Source of the DNA: a virus
DNA: 30,766 nt
Reading direction: 5' to 3' (one strand)
Virus record (IMG/VR): IMGVR_UViG_3300045970_000086
Coordinates: 1-30,766 of that record
Shown here: positions 28,018-30,766 of the stretch, piece after piece
How positions within the stretch are numbered: the stretch's first letter is position 1
Layout: every line of letters begins with the position of its first letter
Made by a program: the position numbers and the translations under genes
Notes under the pieces: model-generated
Seen by the model: the letters and a program-made list of their open reading frames with translations, nothing else
Told to the model about the DNA's origin: nothing
Databases searched by the model: none

Positions 28018-28944
28018 ATGTTCCGCGACTACTTCGGGGCACCGCAGGGAACGCGCGCAGACCAGCAGGTATTCCAGTGCCAGGGCGCCCAGTGGGAGCC
28101 GTGGCACAAGCCTCGCGGAGCGACGATGCTCATGCTCGTCGCCCTCGGCTCAGGAGCCGGCGGTGGCGGCGGCCAGACGGCTGCGGCGGGCGCGGTCCGT
28201 GGTGGCGGTGGTGGCGGAGGTTCGGGTGCGGTCGCCCGCCTGATCATCCCTGCGTTCTTCCTCCCCGACACGCTGTACGTCAACGTTGGCAAGGGAGGGC
28301 GCGGCGGTGCGGCGACAACCATCGGATCGGCCGGGCTGCGCACGTTCGTCTCTGTGACCCCGAACAGCACGATCAACGCTGCCAACATCGTCCTGCAGTC
28401 CGGGGCAGCAGCAGCACTCCCCGGCGCTGCCGGTGCGACCGGTGGTGCGTCAGCTGGTGGCGCCGCGGAGACGATCTCCACCCTCGCCCTGTGCCAGTTG
28501 TCCACGATGGGCATTGCCTCGTTCATCGCCGGCAAGGTGGGGGCGGCAGCAGGTGCAGCCACGGGGGCAGCGGGTGGCGCGAACACTCTCCTCGCCACAT
28601 CCATCGTCCCCACGTCGGGCGGTGCAGGCGGCGGCACGACCCCGGCTGCGAACACTGAGTTCGCAGGTGGTGCTCAGACCGGCGTCGGCGTGTTCCCGAC
28701 CCTCGCAGGTGGACTGGGTGGCGGCAACCCCGGCCGCGGCGGGATGCGCGAGAACGGCGTCGGTCTTCTCCCGTGGCTGACCTACGGCGGCGCGGGCGGC
28801 GGCACCGGCGGTGCAGCGGCCACTCTCGGCGGTGACGGCGGCAACGGCGGAGTCGGCTCCGGTGGTGGCGGCGGCGGTGGCGGTGTCACGGGCGGCCGCG
28901 GCGGCGACGGTGGTGACGGCCTCGTCCTCATCGTGAGCTGGTAA
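28018..28944 (+). CDS. glycine-rich tail fibre/receptor-binding protein 2
   Basis: A 308-residue protein, start adjoining the previous stop (TAGATG); no strong ribosome binding site. The N-terminus MFRDYFGAPQGTRADQQVFQ binds the next region VFQCQGAQWEPWHKPRGATM. From about residue 46 onward it is dominated by glycine/alanine (GAGGGGGQ, GGGGGGGSG, GGAGGGT, GGDGGNGG) ending GDGLVLIVSW, a hydrophobic end as in fibre 1. The design (Gly-rich triple-helix-bundle type) suggests a second receptor-binding tip. It equals the first fibre in length (308 residues) but the sequences are not otherwise close. Confidence 0.8.
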   Translation: MFRDYFGAPQGTRADQQVFQCQGAQWEPWHKPRGATMLMLVALGSGAGGGGGQTAAAGAVRGGGGGGGSGAVARLIIPAFFLPDTLYVNVGKGGRGGAATTIGSAGLRTFVSVTPNSTINAANIVLQSGAAAALPGAAGATGGASAGGAAETISTLALCQLSTMGIASFIAGKVGAAAGAATGAAGGANTLLATSIVPTSGGAGGGTTPAANTEFAGGAQTGVGVFPTLAGGLGGGNPGRGGMRENGVGLLPWLTYGGAGGGTGGAAATLGGDGGNGGVGSGGGGGGGGVTGGRGGDGGDGLVLIVSW

Positions 28945-28948
28945 ACCC

Positions 28949-30028
28949 ATGCTCGGCTTCGCCCCGCTCTCCTCGACCCCGATCAGCGCCCTTCCTGCTG
29001 CGACTGCGACAACGACCCCGGTCACGTCGACCCGCGCCACTACTTGGAACGTCAAAGCTGCCGTCACGTCGAGCAGGGCGACCTCCTGGGACGTCGCCGG
29101 GAACCTCACCCCCGTCACGTCCACGCGCGCCACGACGTGGGACGTCAAGGCGCCCGTCTCAGCAACCAGGGCGACCACGTGGCGGGTGCTCGCAGGAGCC
29201 ACATCGACGCGGGCCACCACGTGGAACGTGCGCGGCGCCGTCACTGCGACACGGGCCACGACATGGGACGCCAAGGCAGCGGTCACGGGCAGCCGCGCCA
29301 CCACCTGGGACGTCAAGGCGCAGGTCACCTCGAGCAGGGCCACATCGTGGGATGTCGCAGGCGGCCTCGCCTCCGTCACCTCGACCAGGACCACCAGCTG
29401 GGACGTGAAGGCGGCTGCCTCGTCCGTCCGCGCCACCAGCTGGAACACCCTCACACCGGCGACCTCCACCAGGGCAACCAGCTGGAACGTCAAAGCGACA
29501 GTCACCTCCACCAGGGCTACGACGTGGACGGTGCTGCTCCCCGTCACCTCGAGCAGAGCCACCTCGTGGAACGTCAAGGCACCCGTCACCTCAACGCGGG
29601 CGACGTCGTGGGATGTCGCCTCCTCCATGCTCTCCGTCACCGCCACCCGTGGCACCACGTGGAACGTCAAGCAGGCGATCACGTCGAGCAGGGCAACGTC
29701 GTGGGGTGTCTCCGCGATCGTCACCACCGTCCGGCCCACCAGCTGGGACGTCCTCACCGCAGTCACCCCATCCACCCGTGCCACCAGCTGGCGCACCCTG
29801 CAAGCCGTCACCTCGACTAGGGCGACGTCGTGGGATCTCGCTGGGTCGGCTGTCACTGGCATCGACATCACCGTCCTGGCATCCCTCGGTGCCCGCCGAT
29901 GGACCGGCGACCTCGAGGCCCGCGCCTACGCCGGGGGCGTCCTGACCGGGGCGACCCGCACGGGAAGCGTCAGCGAGCGGAACCGCACCGGAACACTCAC
30001 CCCTCGACGATGGGACGGATCCATATGA
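28949..30028 (+). CDS. tandem-repeat beta appendage protein (TRATTW repeats)
   Basis: A 359-residue protein. After a short start (MLGFAPLSSTPISALP), residues 25-298 are 19 consecutive units with consensus V-T-S-T-R-A-T-T/S-W-N/D-V-K-A-A/P. Distances between the Trp residues are 14, except 17 after units 2, 8 and 14 and 15 after unit 17. The last 55 residues contain RRWTGDLEAR and NRTGTLTPRRWDGSI, which look like related but diverged modules. Each unit probably makes one strand and turn of a regular beta-solenoid or fibre shaft. No known enzyme motif. It lies at the end of the late operon after the second Gly-rich fibre; a fibre role is inference. Confidence 0.75.
   Translation: MLGFAPLSSTPISALPAATATTTPVTSTRATTWNVKAAVTSSRATSWDVAGNLTPVTSTRATTWDVKAPVSATRATTWRVLAGATSTRATTWNVRGAVTATRATTWDAKAAVTGSRATTWDVKAQVTSSRATSWDVAGGLASVTSTRTTSWDVKAAASSVRATSWNTLTPATSTRATSWNVKATVTSTRATTWTVLLPVTSSRATSWNVKAPVTSTRATSWDVASSMLSVTATRGTTWNVKQAITSSRATSWGVSAIVTTVRPTSWDVLTAVTPSTRATSWRTLQAVTSTRATSWDLAGSAVTGIDITVLASLGARRWTGDLEARAYAGGVLTGATRTGSVSERNRTGTLTPRRWDGSI
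29021..29842 (+). repeat. tandem 42-bp coding repeats (19 units)
   Basis: Nineteen in-frame units, mostly 42 bp, extend from residue 25 to about residue 298 of the protein. Three units are 51 bp and one is 45 bp. The DNA copies are clearly diverged (different codons for the same residues, for example ACCTCG, ACGTCG and ACCTCC for Thr-Ser), so the array has been maintained at protein level for some time rather than arising from recent slippage. Confidence 0.85.
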
Positions 30029-30288
30029 GCTACATCCCGCGAGAGTCCGTCGAGTTCGTCCCCGTCGTCGTGACGAAGGGCGGCGTCGCCATCACCACGG
30101 GCGTGACGTTCGCGCTCGCCGTCGCCGGAGCCCGGCCCGTCACCTTCACGACCCCGACCACCCTCGGCGCTCAGATCGGCATCATGACCACCGGCAGCCT
30201 CGCCACCGGCTCGTGGACGGTGTGGGCGAAGATCGTCGACTCGCCGGAGACCCCGGTCGTCGAGGCCGGGTCCTTCACCATTACTTAG
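30025..30288 (+). CDS. small structural protein at the end of the late operon (87 aa)
   Basis: An 87-residue protein. ATG 30025 overlaps the previous stop (ATATGA), and another in-frame ATG lies at 30010 inside the preceding gene; the overlap favours 30025. Beta-rich: VEFVPVVVTKGGVAITTGVT, FALAVAGARPVTF and GSWTVWAKIVDSPETPVVEAG, resembling an Ig-like domain. It follows directly on the repeat protein gene and comes just before the terminator, so it may be an assembly partner or tip. No family assignment is possible. Confidence 0.65.
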   Translation: MSYIPRESVEFVPVVVTKGGVAITTGVTFALAVAGARPVTFTTPTTLGAQIGIMTTGSLATGSWTVWAKIVDSPETPVVEAGSFTIT

Positions 30289-30311
30289 GCCCGCTCGTAC
30301 GGCGCACATCG

Positions 30312-30350
30312 ACGCCCCCCGCATCCTGCCTCGGATGCGGGGGGCGTTCT
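30312..30350 (+). terminator. strong terminator ending the late operon
   Basis: A 15-bp perfect stem (30312-30326 with 30333-30347; ACGCCCCCCGCATCC and its complement) with six-base loop TGCCTC, followed by TTCT and more T-containing sequence. On the other strand it is also a strong hairpin after the minus-strand gene at 30358-30687, so it probably stops convergent transcripts from both sides. Confidence 0.85.
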
Positions 30351-30357
30351 CCGTTGT

Positions 30358-30687
30358 CTAGGGCATGAGTGACTGGTGCGCGGCGTCGGCCGTCGCCTTG
30401 GCCGCGGTAACCGTGGCAGCCTGCTGCCGATTCGCCCGGTCGTTCATGACCCTGACCAGGAACACCATGAGGTAGGTGAGCCACGACACGACGAGGACCA
30501 TGATGTAGCCGCCGAACGGGAATGACCCGTTGTCCGTCGATAGATGCCAGACGCCTAGGTAGAAGTCGAATGATGAGTCGGCGTAGGCCATCGCCCGCGG
30601 CGGGTACTGCGTGGTCAGGAACCACCACGCCGCCGGTGCGGCGAGCGTGACGGCGACGAAGCCGGTGATCCAAGTGCGAAGTCTCAT
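30358..30687 (-). CDS. minus-strand membrane protein (109 aa, two TM)
   Basis: A 109-residue protein on the minus strand, with AAGGGGAG before its ATG at 30687. TM segments lie at about residues 7-26 (ITGFVAVTLAAPAAWWFLT) and 59-82 (GGYIMVLVVSWLTYLMVFLV); the loop between holds YPPRAMAYADSSFDFYLGVW, and the C-terminal 25 residues are Ala-rich and probably cytoplasmic (NRQQAATVTAAKATADAAHQ). It converges on the late operon and shares the terminator. Small membrane proteins in this position often serve host-cell or superinfection functions in temperate phages, but nothing here proves it. A competing minus-strand frame (30281-30673) lacks such membrane pattern. Confidence 0.65.
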   Translation of the reverse strand: MRLRTWITGFVAVTLAAPAAWWFLTTQYPPRAMAYADSSFDFYLGVWHLSTDNGSFPFGGYIMVLVVSWLTYLMVFLVRVMNDRANRQQAATVTAAKATADAAHQSLMP

Positions 30688-30733
30688 GGTGTCTCCCCTT
30701 TGTGGTGACGGTAGCCGTTCGGTCGATGCGTTG

Positions 30734-30766
30734 CTAGGCGACCGCGAGGACCGCGGCCATGTCGTC
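30734..30766 (-). CDS. C-terminal end of a minus-strand gene (partial)
   Basis: Read on the minus strand, the last 33 bases give an open frame (DDMAAVLAVA) ending in TAG at 30736-30734. The 46 bases to the next minus-strand gene carry only its ribosome binding site, so the two may be in one operon. Too little is visible for any assignment. Confidence 0.35.
   Translation of the reverse strand, partial: DDMAAVLAVA

Noticed and set aside
30281-30673. Alternative minus-strand frame at the right end
   Set aside because: Arg/His-rich shadow running through the terminator stem; the frame at 30358-30687 has two TM segments and a strong ribosome binding site.

Overview
The window is about 30.8 kb of a high-GC (roughly two-thirds G+C), tightly packed double-stranded DNA tailed phage or prophage, most likely of an actinobacterial host. 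The base for that is the strong G/C bias at third codon positions, GTG/TTG starts, an HNH-terminase-portal-MuF-scaffold-capsid order, an r1t-type holin and many small Cys/His-rich proteins of the kind common in actinophages. The HK97-type head genes, a tail-assembly-chaperone frameshift and a single tape measure gene indicate a siphovirus. No integrase, repressor or excisionase is certain here, so lifestyle (temperate or lytic) cannot be decided from the window.

Left part (1-8004, all + strand): the early/replication block. Genes are chained by 4-base ATGA-type overlaps: an unknown acidic-tailed protein (cut by the window edge), two small proteins, a Cas4-like Fe-S/PD-(D/E)XK exonuclease, a probable single-stranded-DNA-binding protein, three small proteins, and a large primase-polymerase/SF3 helicase. 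Directly after the helicase comes a compositionally distinct stretch (about 6331-6558) with repeated TGACACGTTT motifs, a candidate replication origin. Four further small proteins follow, ending with a likely helix-turn-helix protein.

Middle (8005-8590): a nested palindrome carrying the same TGACAC core, a tRNA gene with a CAU anticodon and encoded CCA, an HNH endonuclease, and a G/C-run hairpin before the terminase genes; this is the most likely place for the packaging (cos) site.

Late block (8591-23428, + strand): small and large terminase, portal, MuF-like protein, scaffold, major capsid protein with an inserted domain, four neck/head-tail connector genes, major tail protein with an Ig-like C-terminus, tail assembly chaperones joined by a canonical -1 slippery site (GGGAAAC), tape measure, distal tail protein, tail-associated protein, a small baseplate-like protein and a glycine-rich fibre.

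Right part (23429-30766): a lone minus-strand small gene, a lysis cassette (several membrane proteins, r1t-like holin, amidase endolysin), then a second set of probable tail-fibre/appendage genes. These include a second glycine-rich fibre and a 359-residue protein built of 19 tandem units of about 14 residues centred on a TRATTW-like motif, with every sixth unit three residues longer at first. A 15-bp-stem terminator closes the late operon. Beyond it a minus-strand two-TM membrane protein gene and the tail of another minus-strand gene run toward the late block.
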